64,000 nt of DNA from Yoonia vestfoldensis SKA53 (GTDB lineage Bacteria; Pseudomonadota; Alphaproteobacteria; Rhodobacterales; Rhodobacteraceae): NCBI RefSeq assembly GCF_000152785.1, contig NZ_CH672414.1, positions 1,130,791 through 1,194,790 of the forward strand, in the 5' to 3' direction. The first letter of the stretch is position 1, and each line of letters begins with the position of its first letter. Positions 26,328 through 38,356 of the stretch are shown in pieces. The position numbers and the translations under genes are program-made. The notes under the pieces were generated by a model. The model worked only from the letters and a program-made list of their open reading frames with translations, was not told the origin of the DNA and did no database searches.

Positions 26328-27013
26328 CGCAGCCGCGCCGCCCCCATGATCGCGCCATGCCCCGCCTGCTGGATGATGGCGACAACAGCCTCCGGCCCGT
26401 CGGCCTGCACCTGCATGGCCAAGGGCGCGGCCCCGTCCCATTGCCCCAAAAGCACCCAGGACGTGACGATATTGGCGTAATCCACCGTATTGCCCGCGTT
26501 TTCGCCGTTTCTGATCGCCACTGTCTGATGCGGCACATAACGGACCAGCTGCACGTCATAGACGCCCACAGCCCCCGGCCCCGCGTTCAGCGAAACCAGA
26601 TCCCCCGACCGGACCAGCCGCAGATCGAACGGATAAGGCTGACTGGCATGGGCCTGCAATGCATCCATCACCTGCATCGGGCGCGATCCGACGATCTGGT
26701 CGATCCCGCCGACGATCATTTGCGGCGTATAGATCATCTTTGCCTGTGCCGCGCGGGCATAGGCCTGCTGGCGGGCGGTATGTTCTGCCTTGCCGAACAG
26801 ATCGACCCAGCCAAGATAATCCCAGTAATCCACATGCAGCGCCAGCGCGATCACATCGTCACGCGGGGCCAATGCGCGCAGCATATCATCGGCGGGCGGA
26901 CAGGATGAACAGCCTTGCGAGGTATAAAGCTCCACCACCACCGCATTATCCTGGGCTGCGGCCTGTGTGGCCAGCAGGCCGATCAGCCCAAGTGCTACTC
27001 GTAAATGGCGCAT
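26324..27013 (-). CDS. DUF1223 thioredoxin-like secreted protein
   Basis: A 229-residue protein with a signal peptide (MRHLRVALGLIGLLATQAAAQ) followed by VVVELYTSQGCSSCPPADDMLRALAPRDDVIALALHVDYWDYLGW, the DUF1223 hallmark with a CSSC redox motif on a thioredoxin-like fold. The C-terminal half is a beta-sandwich. Function is unknown; a periplasmic thiol role is plausible. The stop overlaps that of the acyltransferase by 4 bp, tail to tail. Divergent from acnA. Confidence 0.92.
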   Translation of the reverse strand: MRHLRVALGLIGLLATQAAAQDNAVVVELYTSQGCSSCPPADDMLRALAPRDDVIALALHVDYWDYLGWVDLFGKAEHTARQQAYARAAQAKMIYTPQMIVGGIDQIVGSRPMQVMDALQAHASQPYPFDLRLVRSGDLVSLNAGPGAVGVYDVQLVRYVPHQTVAIRNGENAGNTVDYANIVTSWVLLGQWDGAAPLAMQVQADGPEAVVAIIQQAGHGAIMGAARLR

Positions 27014-27090
27014 GTTCAATCCCGACTGACGCTGTCCAACCCGTTTAGGCAAAAAAGGGCCGAAATGCCAATCAACCAATTGCGACTGTC

Positions 27091-27153
27091 TTGTGTACAA
27101 TGTTTCAATCAGATTCCGGCAAAAAGCCATCTATTGTGTGCAATGGTATACAA
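27091..27153. promoter_or_regulatory. Clustered TTGTRTACAA-like half-palindromes upstream of acnA
   Basis: TTGTGTACAA (27091-27100), ATTGTGTGCAAT (27133-27144) and TGGTATACAA (27144-27153) are similar near-palindromes in the 230-bp acnA/DUF1223 gap, in a locally AT-rich stretch. They look like operators for a GntR-type or similar regulator. No candidate regulator gene is nearby. Confidence 0.35.
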
Positions 27154-27243
27154 TTTTTCATCTACCCCCCTTGATCGGCCATCGCACATCGGGCAAAAGC
27201 GCAGCAATAGCCTTGCTTTGCATAAGCCATGAAAGGGATAGCC

Positions 27244-30021
<2,778 letters not shown>

Positions 30022-30030
30022 ACGCAAAAA

Positions 30031-30056
30031 CCCCGGTGGAAACACCGGGGTTTTTT
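30031..30056 (+). terminator. acnA terminator
   Basis: CCCCGGTG-gaaa-CACCGGGG stem with GAAA loop, followed by TTTTTT, 9 bp after acnA. Confidence 0.93.
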
Positions 30057-30062
30057 ATCGCT

Positions 30063-30107
30063 AGGCGGCGTAAGGTGCGCATTTTGCGCACCCGTGTTAG
30101 CCGCCCG
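30063..30107. repeat. GGTGCG-type palindrome, copy 3
   Basis: GTAAGGTGCGCA-ttt-TGCGCACC core inside outer GGCGGC/GCCGCC arms. It overlaps the 3' end of ccmG and may also terminate the ccm transcript. Confidence 0.6.
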
Positions 30108-30636
30108 TCGCCTTGGCCAGTTCAGGCAAAAACCTTTGTTCGTAATCCGACCCCACCAGCGGGCCGATGAACCGGAACAACACCATCCCGTCACCATCCA
30201 CGATGAATGTTTCAGGCGGGGCTGTGACCCCCCAATCAATCGCGGACCTGCCGCGCAGATCAAACCCCGTGGCAAAGAACGGATCATCGTAATCCACCAG
30301 ATAGCCCGAGGCCTGCGGTTGCTGGTCGCGGAAATTGATACCGGCGACACGGTAACCCTGATCTTGCAGCGCCAGCAGATTGGGATGTTCGGCCCGGCAG
30401 GGCGGGCACCAGCTGGCCCAGAAATTGACGATGGTCACCTCGCCACTGCGCAGATCGGCATCGGTCAATTGCACGGTGCCAGCGACCGCCTCGGCCGGGA
30501 CAGGCGGGGCTTGGCGACCGACAAAGGTCGATGGTAATTCCTCAGGATTGTCGCGCAAGAGACCGGCAAGGAACAGGCCCGCAAAGGCGGCAAAAACCAC
30601 CGGCGGCACAATCATCAGGGGCGACAGCCTAGCCAT
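30097..30636 (-). CDS. ccmG: Cytochrome c biogenesis thiol:disulfide protein CcmG/DsbE
   Basis: A 179-residue periplasmic thioredoxin-like protein that keeps apocytochrome c or CcmH cysteines reduced. An N-terminal membrane anchor (LMIVPPVVFAAFAGLFLAGLL) is followed by VTIVNFWASWCPPCRAEHPNLLAL with the WCPPC active site, and a GVTAPPETFIVDGDG cis-Pro loop. The ATG at 30636 overlaps the ccmD stop by 8 bp; a TTG three codons upstream is less likely. Last gene of the yajC-ccmG run. Confidence 0.96.
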   Translation of the reverse strand: MARLSPLMIVPPVVFAAFAGLFLAGLLRDNPEELPSTFVGRQAPPVPAEAVAGTVQLTDADLRSGEVTIVNFWASWCPPCRAEHPNLLALQDQGYRVAGINFRDQQPQASGYLVDYDDPFFATGFDLRGRSAIDWGVTAPPETFIVDGDGMVLFRFIGPLVGSDYEQRFLPELAKATGG

Positions 30637-30772
30637 TCTTTTCAACCTCGTCCAAGGCGGCGCGCACCCGCAGATACCGCCGCCAGCTCAGCCCCAGTAT
30701 ACCCGCCAACAGCGCGATACTGCCGACATAGGCCGCCGTCACCTCGACAGCATAGGTTCCCAGATCAGGCAT
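30629..30772 (-). CDS. ccmD: Heme exporter protein CcmD
   Basis: A 47-residue single-pass membrane protein, MPDLGTYAVEVTAAYVGSIA and on, followed by LSWRRYLRVRAALDEVEKNG. The size, one hydrophobic helix and the Arg-rich cytoplasmic end are those of CcmD, which helps release holo-CcmE from the CcmABC complex. It overlaps ccmC and ccmG by 8 bp on each side. Confidence 0.93.
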   Translation of the reverse strand: MPDLGTYAVEVTAAYVGSIALLAGILGLSWRRYLRVRAALDEVEKNG

Positions 30773-31493
30773 GTTGCCCCCTTGCCTGCAACGCCCTGAT
30801 CCGGCGCACGCGAATTTCGGTACGGGTGCGCATCAGCACCAAGGCGACAAACAACAGCACGAACCCCGCGATGCAAATCAGCAGCGGGTAATAAAACACA
30901 TCCGCCACGTTCTTTTCCGCATCCAGCGACAATGATGCGCCCTGATGCAGCCCCTGGTTCCAGAAAAACACCGCATAGCGCGCCAGGATCGCAAAGATCG
31001 ACCCCACGATGCACAGGATCGACGTCAGGTCAGCGGCGGTGTCGGGGTCCTCGATCGCTTCCCAAAGCGCGATATAGCCCAAATAGAACAAAAACAGGAT
31101 CAGAAAGGATGTCAGGCGCGGGTCCCATGCCCACCATGTCCCCCACATCGGCTGGCCCCAGACAGCGCCGGTCCACAGCGCGATCAGCGTCATCACCACC
31201 CCCACAGGGGCAGCCGCCCTTGCGGCCAGCGCGCTGACGTGATGGCGGCGCACGACCCAGATCATTGAGGCCACCAGCATCATGATCCAGGCATTGATCG
31301 CCATCAGCGCGGCGGGCACATGCAGGTAAATGATCTTGACCGTCGATCCCTGTCTGAAATCATTGGGGGTGAAAAAGAACCCCCAGATCAATCCAACGAC
31401 CAGACAGACCCCCGCCAGACCAAAGGTCCAGGGCAGGACAGATCTTGTCCAGCTCATAAAAAGCCTTGGATTGGCATATTCCCATAACGACAT
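30765..31493 (-). CDS. ccmC: Heme exporter membrane protein CcmC
   Basis: A 242-residue six-helix membrane protein that presents haem to CcmE. The tryptophan-rich WWD signature GQPMWGTWWAWDPRLTSFLILFLFYLGYIAL is complete, with flanking periplasmic histidines (YLHVPAA and QGLHQGASL). It is 42 bp after ccmB and overlaps ccmD. Confidence 0.97.
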   Translation of the reverse strand: MSLWEYANPRLFMSWTRSVLPWTFGLAGVCLVVGLIWGFFFTPNDFRQGSTVKIIYLHVPAALMAINAWIMMLVASMIWVVRRHHVSALAARAAAPVGVVMTLIALWTGAVWGQPMWGTWWAWDPRLTSFLILFLFYLGYIALWEAIEDPDTAADLTSILCIVGSIFAILARYAVFFWNQGLHQGASLSLDAEKNVADVFYYPLLICIAGFVLLFVALVLMRTRTEIRVRRIRALQARGQHA

Positions 31494-31535
31494 GGCGTCT
31501 ATTTATCCTTCTGACACATCTGGCTCAATCCCCGA

Positions 31536-32192
31536 TCACCGCAGATTGATGCGTAACACGGCCGCAGTGGCGAATGGCAGGATCGCGAAACAGCCCGCCG
31601 TGATCCCCCCCTGCAAGATCAGCGCGCCGCTGGCGTCCAGCCCCGCCGCGCCACGCCGCACCGCCTCGGCCCCGAAGATCAGCGTCGGCACATAAAGCGG
31701 CAGCACCAGCAGCGACAACAACAGCCCGCCGCGGCGCAAGCCGACGGTCAGTGCGGCCCCAAAGGTGCCGATCATCGACAGGGCCGGCGTGCCGATCAGC
31801 AAGGATGCCAGCAGATAGCCGTAGGCCTCTGGCGTCATCAACAGCAAAAAGCCGAACAACGGTGCCGCCAATGTCAGCGGCAGGCCCGTGGTGATCCAAT
31901 GCGCGCAGGCCTTGATCAGCCCTGCAGCCTCCAGTGGCAAGGGCGATGTGGCCAGCAAGGCCAGCGATCCATCCTCGAAATCCAGCGCAAAGATCCGGTC
32001 CAGCGACAAAAGCGCCGCCAGCAAGGCCCCGATCCACAAGATACCCGGTGCAATCGGGCTGAGGACGTCACGGTCAGGCCCAACGCCGAACGGCACCAGC
32101 ACCACCACGATCAGGAAAAACGCAAGGCCAAGGCCAAACCCGCCGCCTGCCCGCAACGCCAGCCGCAAGTCGCGTTTCAGCAAGGCGATCAC
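31536..32192 (-). CDS. ccmB: Heme exporter permease CcmB
   Basis: A 218-residue membrane protein with six hydrophobic segments (FGLGLAFFLIVVVLVPFGVG, LWIGALLAALLSLDRIFALDFEDGSLALLATSPL and others). It pairs with CcmA in the CcmABCD complex. The GTG start at 32192 overlaps the ccmA stop by 4 bp, showing coupled translation. Confidence 0.96.
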   Translation of the reverse strand: MIALLKRDLRLALRAGGGFGLGLAFFLIVVVLVPFGVGPDRDVLSPIAPGILWIGALLAALLSLDRIFALDFEDGSLALLATSPLPLEAAGLIKACAHWITTGLPLTLAAPLFGFLLLMTPEAYGYLLASLLIGTPALSMIGTFGAALTVGLRRGGLLLSLLVLPLYVPTLIFGAEAVRRGAAGLDASGALILQGGITAGCFAILPFATAAVLRINLR

Positions 32193-32803
32193 AAAAACGC
32201 CTCATCCGTGCCGCCGCCGGTGCCGGGGGCGGATTGGAACGGGGTCAGGTCGAGCACGGGCGCATCAAGCCCCAGATCAATATGGGTAGCGATCACCGCA
32301 ATCCCGCCTTGGGCCAGATGGTCCCCCTGCAGCCAGCGCGCGAACATCGCCACCGATCCTGTGTCCAGCGACACGGTCGGTTCATCCAGAAACAGGATCT
32401 TGCGCCCGATCACCGCCAGCCGCGCCAGCCCCAGCCGCCGCTTTTGCCCCGCCGACAGGGTGCCGCCCTGCCGGTTGCGCAAGCCAGCCAGATCGAACCT
32501 GTCCAGCACCGCCAGATCCAGCGGCATGCCGTAAACCTCGGCCCAAAAGGCCAGGTTTTCGGTCACCGTCAGCGCGGTCTTGATCCCGTCGGCATGGCTG
32601 GCATAGGCGGCTGTTTCCTCTGGCATCACCACATCGCCAGTGATCGGCGGTTGCAGCCCCGCCAGCGTGCGCAGCAAGGTGGTTTTGCCAATGCCATTGG
32701 GCCCACGCAGGACCAGCGCCTGCCCTGCGACCAGATCAAAGCTGACATTGCTCAGGACCGCTGCACCGCCGCGGGCGCAGCCCAGACCCACGACATGCAA
32801 CAT
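32189..32803 (-). CDS. ccmA: Heme exporter ATP-binding protein CcmA
   Basis: A 204-residue ABC ATPase that powers holo-CcmE release. Walker A GPNGIGKTTLLRTLAG, signature LSAGQKRRLGLARL and Walker B KILFLDEPTVSLD are intact. The ATG follows directly on the TGA of the Mth938-like gene with no gap, so it is part of the same transcript as secDF. Confidence 0.96.
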   Translation of the reverse strand: MLHVVGLGCARGGAAVLSNVSFDLVAGQALVLRGPNGIGKTTLLRTLAGLQPPITGDVVMPEETAAYASHADGIKTALTVTENLAFWAEVYGMPLDLAVLDRFDLAGLRNRQGGTLSAGQKRRLGLARLAVIGRKILFLDEPTVSLDTGSVAMFARWLQGDHLAQGGIAVIATHIDLGLDAPVLDLTPFQSAPGTGGGTDEAFL

Positions 32804-33157
32804 TCAGACAGGGATCAGGGCAACCGCGACGCGGCGCCCTTCGGATAAAAGCACATTATAGGTCCTACAGGCAGCAGGCGACGCCATGCTTTCCACGCCG
32901 ATCCCGGCCTGTTCGAGCGTGCTGCGAAAATCCGCAGGCAGATGCGCGATTTCCGCACCAGTGCCGACGAACACCACATCGACATCCGCCATCCGGTCGA
33001 TGATCGCACCCGTATCCGTGAACCCGTCCCAAGGTGACACGCCTGTCGGGAACACCAGCACAGCGCCCTGCACGACCTTGCCGCCGATGCGAAAAAAGCC
33101 GGGGCCATAGCCGTCAATCGGGACAGAATCATTATATCTGATCTCGTTCAGGCGCAT
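32804..33157 (-). CDS. Mth938-like domain protein (DUF498/NDUFAF3 family)
   Basis: A 117-residue protein of the Mth938 fold: IDGYGPGFFRIGGKVVQGAVLVFPTGVSPW, VDVVFVGTGAEIAHLPADFRSTLEQAGIGVESMASPAACRTYNVLLSEGRRVAVALIPV. Mitochondrial relatives (NDUFAF3) assist complex I assembly; the bacterial role is unproven. It sits between secF (12 bp) and ccmA (0 bp), a conserved spot next to secDF in alphaproteobacteria. Confidence 0.92.
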   Translation of the reverse strand: MRLNEIRYNDSVPIDGYGPGFFRIGGKVVQGAVLVFPTGVSPWDGFTDTGAIIDRMADVDVVFVGTGAEIAHLPADFRSTLEQAGIGVESMASPAACRTYNVLLSEGRRVAVALIPV

Positions 33158-33169
33158 CGGTTTCCCGCC

Positions 33170-34138
33170 TCAGCTATCAATATGGCCGTATTTGGTGCCT
33201 GCGGCGGGGTCTTTTTTGGACCAATCCCGCTTGACCCCCAACATCAGCACGATGTTCTTGGCGACATAAAGCGAAGAATAAGTCCCGACAATGATGCCCC
33301 ATGCAATCGCAAAGACAAAGCCCCGGATCACATCACCGCCCAACACCAGCAATGCAATCAACGCGATCAGCGTCGTGCCAGAGGTCATGATCGTGCGGCT
33401 GAGCGTTTCATTGGCCGACAGGTTCAACACATCAACCAAGGGCTTGGCCTTGTATTTGCGCAGGTTTTCGCGGGCGCGGTCAAACACGACCACGGTGTCG
33501 TTGATCGAATAGCCCACGATGGTCAGCAGCGCCGCGATAATCGCCAGATCGAACCTGATCTGGAACATCGAAAAAATCCCAATCGTCAGCGCCACGTCAT
33601 GGATCAGCGCAGCCACTGCGCCCACGGCAAATTGCCACTCGAACCGCAGCCAGATGTAAATCACGATCGCCGTCAACGCGCCCAAAACCGCCATGACCGC
33701 CGTGCGGATCAATTCGCCCGACACCTTTGGCCCCACGCTTTCCACGGATGGGAAGGTAATGTCGGGGGCAACGCCGCGCAGGGCGTCTTGAATCTGCGCA
33801 ATTGTCTGCGGCGAGATGCTTTCATCGCCATCTTGCGCCTGAATCCGGATCATCGCGACATTCTGGTCATCGTCAAAGGTCGGATCAAAGACCTGCGTGA
33901 TACTGATATCGCCCAATTCAAGCGGGTTCAGCGCCTCGCGATAGGCGGCGACATCGACGGATTGGGTCGATTCCGTGCGGATCGACGTGCCGCCGCGAAA
34001 ATCGATCCCGAAATTCAGGCCATACACCACAAACACCACCAACGACATGACCACCATCAGCGCGGACGCGCCAAAGCTCAGCCAAGCATAGCGGAAAAAG
34101 TTGATATTCGTCTGTTCAGGAACCAGCCGCAGGCGCAT
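33170..34138 (-). CDS. secF: Protein translocase subunit SecF
   Basis: A 322-residue six-helix membrane protein that works with SecD to pull preproteins through SecYEG using the proton gradient. FGIDFRGGTSIRTEST is the SecF GG motif, and SINDTVVVFDRARENLRKYK and SRTIMTSGTTLIALIALLVLGGDVIRGF are conserved. Four bp separate it from secD. Confidence 0.97.
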   Translation of the reverse strand: MRLRLVPEQTNINFFRYAWLSFGASALMVVMSLVVFVVYGLNFGIDFRGGTSIRTESTQSVDVAAYREALNPLELGDISITQVFDPTFDDDQNVAMIRIQAQDGDESISPQTIAQIQDALRGVAPDITFPSVESVGPKVSGELIRTAVMAVLGALTAIVIYIWLRFEWQFAVGAVAALIHDVALTIGIFSMFQIRFDLAIIAALLTIVGYSINDTVVVFDRARENLRKYKAKPLVDVLNLSANETLSRTIMTSGTTLIALIALLVLGGDVIRGFVFAIAWGIIVGTYSSLYVAKNIVLMLGVKRDWSKKDPAAGTKYGHIDS

Positions 34139-34142
34139 GGCG

Positions 34143-35804
34143 TCAAACCTCGATTGTCTTGGGTCGGCGGTATGCGAACCAGATGGAAATCAGCGACCGG
34201 GTGACGAAAATCGCGGTAAAGACCGATGTAATGATCCCCAGTCCCAGCGTGATGGCGAAACCGCGCACAGGGCCGGACCCCAGCGCAAACAGGATCACCG
34301 CCACCATGAAAGTGGTGAAATTGCTGTCCGTGATCGCCGATAGCGCGCGTTCATAGCCAAGCTCGATCGCGCGGGCCGGGCCTTTGGCGGTTTTCAATTC
34401 TTCACGGATACGTTCGAACACCAGCACATTGGCATCCACCGCCATACCCACGGTCAGCACGATCCCCGCGATCCCGGGCAGCGTCAGCGTGGCGCCCACC
34501 AGCGACAGCACGCCAAAGATCAGGCCAAGGTTGATCACCAGCGCGGTATTGGCAAACCAGCCGAAAAGACCATAGCTCAGACCCATGAACAAGACGACCA
34601 GCAGCCCGCCCACCAGCGCGGCCAGACGGCCCGCATCAATCGAATCCTGCCCTAATTCGGGGCCGATGGTGCGTTCTTCCAGAAAGGTCAGTTCCGCAGG
34701 CAAGGCACCCGCGCGCAGCAGCACGGCAAGATTGGTGGCCTCTTCGGTGGTGAAATTGCCGGTAATGATGCCCGATCCACCCGGAATATGGCTTTGGATC
34801 GTGGGGGCGGAAATCACCTCGTTATCCAGCACGATGGCAAAGGGCGATCCGATATTGGCCAAAGTATAATCGCCGAAAACCCGCGCGGCAGAGGTGTTGA
34901 ACCGAAAGCCAACCGCCGCCCGCCCGTTCTGGTCGAAATCCAGCTGCGCGTTTTCGAGCTGTTCGCCGGTCACGACTGGGCGGCGTTCAAGGATATAGAA
35001 CAGCCCCGGGTCATCCAGCGATGGCACAAGGAAATTGCCGGTACCGGGGGATTGGTTTGCATTGCTGGTGCGCGCGACCACAGGGTTGAATGTCAGCTGT
35101 GCGGTGGTGCCCAGCAGGTCCTTGATTTCCTGCGCCGATCCGACACCGGGCACCTGCACCAGCACGCGTTCGAGCCCTTGGCGTTGGATCGTGGGTTCAC
35201 GGGTCCCAACCTCGTCGATGCGGCGGCGGATAATTTCCAGCGTTTGCAGCATCGTGCGTTCGTTCATGGCGGACATTTCCGCCTCGTTGATCGTGATGGT
35301 CAGCAAGGTGCCATTGATCCGCACGTCGATATTGGACGCCGCAGCCCCGGTGAAAGACGTGACCGGACGGCCCAGACCGCGCACCAGCTCAAAGGCGCGC
35401 GCGGCCCCCGCCGCATCAGAAATGCGCACGCGCAATTCACTGGCGGGGCCTTCCTCGCGCGTCACAAAGCCCACAACATCGCGTTCCGCCGCCAACACGT
35501 CACGCACCTGCGGCCAGAAACCTTCGAGAAAGGATGCGTGGACATCCTGCACCGCGACTTCGACCAGCAGATGCGCGCCACCGCGCAGATCCAGCCCCAG
35601 ATTAACCAGCGTGGATGGCAGGAATGACGGCCAAAGACCGGCATCATGTTCCAGCGCGGCACTGGTCTGGCCCGTGGCGATCAGCGCGCGCGCATCATTC
35701 GCCACCTCGACACGGCTGTAAAACCCGTTCGGTAGCGCCAGCATCAGGCCAACCACCACGGTCAGCCAGATCATGATCTGCTTGGGATAAGAAATAGACA
35801 GCAT
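34143..35804 (-). CDS. secD: Protein translocase subunit SecD
   Basis: A 553-residue protein with an N-terminal helix, a large periplasmic P1 domain ([49 protein letters not shown]), and five C-terminal helices with [18 protein letters not shown] and [28 protein letters not shown]. The family motifs are complete. It lies 21 bp after yajC. Confidence 0.98.
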   Translation of the reverse strand: MLSISYPKQIMIWLTVVVGLMLALPNGFYSRVEVANDARALIATGQTSAALEHDAGLWPSFLPSTLVNLGLDLRGGAHLLVEVAVQDVHASFLEGFWPQVRDVLAAERDVVGFVTREEGPASELRVRISDAAGAARAFELVRGLGRPVTSFTGAAASNIDVRINGTLLTITINEAEMSAMNERTMLQTLEIIRRRIDEVGTREPTIQRQGLERVLVQVPGVGSAQEIKDLLGTTAQLTFNPVVARTSNANQSPGTGNFLVPSLDDPGLFYILERRPVVTGEQLENAQLDFDQNGRAAVGFRFNTSAARVFGDYTLANIGSPFAIVLDNEVISAPTIQSHIPGGSGIITGNFTTEEATNLAVLLRAGALPAELTFLEERTIGPELGQDSIDAGRLAALVGGLLVVLFMGLSYGLFGWFANTALVINLGLIFGVLSLVGATLTLPGIAGIVLTVGMAVDANVLVFERIREELKTAKGPARAIELGYERALSAITDSNFTTFMVAVILFALGSGPVRGFAITLGLGIITSVFTAIFVTRSLISIWFAYRRPKTIEV

Positions 35805-35825
35805 CTGGCGGCCTTTTCGGCGTCG

Positions 35826-36107
35826 TTAGGTTTTGGTCGGCTCGGTCTTGTTCAGCACCGATACGATCGTCGGCTTCATGACACGGACGATAACGCCAGA
35901 GGCGATCTCGACCTCGACCTCGCTGACCTCGTCCTTGACCTTGACGATCTTGCCGACAACGCCACCCTGCGTGACGACCTGATCGCCTCGGCGCAGTGCA
36001 GCCAGCATCGCGGCATGTTCTTTCACCCGCTTTTGCTGAGGCCGGATCAGCAGGAAATACATGATCCCGAAGATCAACAGCAACATAACCAGATCGGCAG
36101 CTCTCAT
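35826..36107 (-). CDS. yajC: Preprotein translocase subunit YajC
   Basis: A 93-residue single-pass protein, [52 protein letters not shown], the standard YajC signature. It starts the nine-gene run to ccmG. The 249-bp upstream gap shared with serS holds a GTTGCA-N9-TGCAAC dyad at 36165-36185, which may be a promoter-region element. Confidence 0.96.
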   Translation of the reverse strand: MRAADLVMLLLIFGIMYFLLIRPQQKRVKEHAAMLAALRRGDQVVTQGGVVGKIVKVKDEVSEVEVEIASGVIVRVMKPTIVSVLNKTEPTKT

Positions 36108-36356
36108 TTTGGATCCCTTGTATTGGTTGGGGCCTGGCGGCCCGACAGTCGCAAGACCCTAAAAGTTGCAAGGCTGATTTGCAACAAGGTCCCTTCCTTG
36201 TGCCATATGGGGCAAGGGTGCGCCGGATGCAATCGGGCAGGCCCGCGCGGGGCGCACTTTTGCGCCAGCTTTGGGGGTGGGCGTGATCTGGCCTACTTTC
36301 CTCTGCCCGCAAACTGCGGCATATGTCGCGCAAACGACCAAGCCAAGGACAAGCCC

Positions 36357-37649
36357 ATGCATGATATCCGATCAATCCGCGACACTCCGGATGCGTTTGA
36401 TACGGCCCTGTCCCGGCGCGGGCTGGCCCCTGTCGCGGCCACGATCCTTGATCTGGACGAGGCGCGGCGCAAGCTGATCCTTGCCGCCGAAACCGCGCAG
36501 GCCGAGGCGAACAAAGCGTCCAAGGATGTGGGCGCCGCCAAGGCGCGCGGCGACGACGCCGAATTCGACCGCCTGCGTGGCTTGATCGCCGACAGCAAAT
36601 CCCGCATCGCCGCCATGAACGACGAGGCGAAAGCGAAAGATCAGGCGCTGAGCGACCTGCTGGCCACGCTGCCCAACCTGCCCGACCCTTCTATCCCCGA
36701 TGGCAAGGACGAGGCCGACAATGTCGAAATCCGCCGTCATGGCACGCCACGCATCTTCAGCTTTGCGCCGGTCGAACATTACGACATCGCGGGTATCAAA
36801 CAGGGCATGGATTTTGAAACCGCCGCAAAACTGTCCGGCAGCCGTTTTGTGTTGCTGAGCGGCGCTGTCGCGCGCCTGCACCGCGCATTGGCGCAATTCA
36901 TGCTGGATTTGCATGTCGAGGAGCACGGGCTGACAGAAACCATCACCCCCGTCATGGTCCGCGAAGACATGATGTACGGCACCGGCCAGCTGCCCAAATT
37001 CGGCGAGGACAGCTATCAGACCACCAATGGCTGGTGGCTGATCCCCACCGCCGAAGTCACGCTGACCAATATCGTCAATGGCGAAACGGTGGACGAATCC
37101 ACCCTGCCCCGCCGCCATGTCGCCCACACGCTTTGTTTCCGCTCCGAGGCAGGATCGGCAGGCCGCGACACATCGGGGATGCTGCGCCAGCACCAGTTCG
37201 AAAAGGTCGAGATGGTCAGCATCACGACCCCCAATCAAAGTGCCGCCGAACACGACCGCATGACGCAATGCGCGCAAACCGTGCTGGAACGGCTGGGCCT
37301 GCCTTACCGCACCGTCGTGCTCTGCGCGGGCGACATGGGTGCCGGTGCCACCAAGACCCATGATATCGAGGTCTGGCTGCCCGGTCAGAACACCTACCGC
37401 GAAATCAGCTCTGTCTCGGTCTGCGGCGATTATCAGGCGCGGCGCATGAATGCGCGGTTCCGCCCCGCAGGCGGCGGCAAGCCCGAATTCGTCCACACGC
37501 TGAACGGATCAGGCCTCGCCGTGGGCCGCACCCTGATCGCCGTGGTGGAAAACGGCCAGCAAGAGGACGGATCGGTCGATCTGCCTGCAGCGCTGCACCC
37601 CTATCTGGGCGGCAAGACGCGGATCACGGCCGAAGGTATGCTCGAATGA
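36357..37649 (+). CDS. serS: Seryl-tRNA synthetase
   Basis: A 430-residue class II synthetase that charges tRNA-Ser. An N-terminal antiparallel coiled coil (about 28-100, rich in Ala, Lys, Glu) is followed by the catalytic core: [52 protein letters not shown] (motif 2) and [19 protein letters not shown] (motif 3). The ATG at 36357 (MHDIRSIRD) has AAGGA upstream. The stop overlaps the next gene by 4 bp. Confidence 0.98.
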   Translation: MHDIRSIRDTPDAFDTALSRRGLAPVAATILDLDEARRKLILAAETAQAEANKASKDVGAAKARGDDAEFDRLRGLIADSKSRIAAMNDEAKAKDQALSDLLATLPNLPDPSIPDGKDEADNVEIRRHGTPRIFSFAPVEHYDIAGIKQGMDFETAAKLSGSRFVLLSGAVARLHRALAQFMLDLHVEEHGLTETITPVMVREDMMYGTGQLPKFGEDSYQTTNGWWLIPTAEVTLTNIVNGETVDESTLPRRHVAHTLCFRSEAGSAGRDTSGMLRQHQFEKVEMVSITTPNQSAAEHDRMTQCAQTVLERLGLPYRTVVLCAGDMGAGATKTHDIEVWLPGQNTYREISSVSVCGDYQARRMNARFRPAGGGKPEFVHTLNGSGLAVGRTLIAVVENGQQEDGSVDLPAALHPYLGGKTRITAEGMLE

Positions 37650-38356
37650 CACATATCCGGGCCTATCTGACCCTGCTATTCACGGTGACATTCGTCACCT
37701 CGCCCCTGTTTACCAGCCCGTTCAGCGGCTTTCGCGCCGATCAATTGCCGATCCCGCAGATCGACCCGCCGATCCAGCCTGCGGGCTATGCCTTTGCGAT
37801 CTGGGGTCTGATCTATGGCTGGTTGGTTGTGTCGGCGGTTTACGGGCTGTGGAAACGGCGCGGCGCGCGGGCTTGGGACCGCGTGCGCCTGCCGCTGCTG
37901 ATCAGCCTTGCGCTCGGCACGCCGTGGCTGGCGGTCGCCAACGCCAGCCCGATCTGGGCAACGGTGCTGATCTTTGCGATGGCGGTGCCTGCGATCTGGG
38001 CCGTGATGGTAGCCCCGCGAACCGACCGGTACTGGTTGCGCGCGCCGGTCTCGATCTATGCGGGCTGGCTGACGGCGGCGGCTTTCGTGTCGCTGGGCAG
38101 CACGGCGGCGGGATACGGCGTGCTGATGGGCGCGTTGGGCTGGGCCTATGTCGGGATCATCGCAGCCCTTGGCGTCGCGGTCTTTACCCAATGGCGCAGC
38201 CGCGCACCCGGTTACGGGCTGACAGTAATCTGGGCCTTGTTCGCGATCATCATGGCCAATGGCACTGCTGCGTTGGGCGTCAGCCTGCTGGCGGGGGCGG
38301 GTATCGCGGTGATGACGATCCTGGCCATCACCACCACGGGCCGCCCTATTTCTTGA
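37646..38356 (+). CDS. TspO/MBR-like multi-pass membrane protein
   Basis: A 236-residue protein with about seven hydrophobic segments. [26 protein letters not shown] near residue 46-70 resembles the conserved first part of TspO/MBR-related proteins, and several Trp are spaced through the helices. It starts inside the serS stop (ATGA overlap), so it is co-transcribed with serS. Ligand and role are unknown. It converges on der with an 11-bp overlap. Confidence 0.7.
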   Translation: MTHIRAYLTLLFTVTFVTSPLFTSPFSGFRADQLPIPQIDPPIQPAGYAFAIWGLIYGWLVVSAVYGLWKRRGARAWDRVRLPLLISLALGTPWLAVANASPIWATVLIFAMAVPAIWAVMVAPRTDRYWLRAPVSIYAGWLTAAAFVSLGSTAAGYGVLMGALGWAYVGIIAALGVAVFTQWRSRAPGYGLTVIWALFAIIMANGTAALGVSLLAGAGIAVMTILAITTTGRPIS

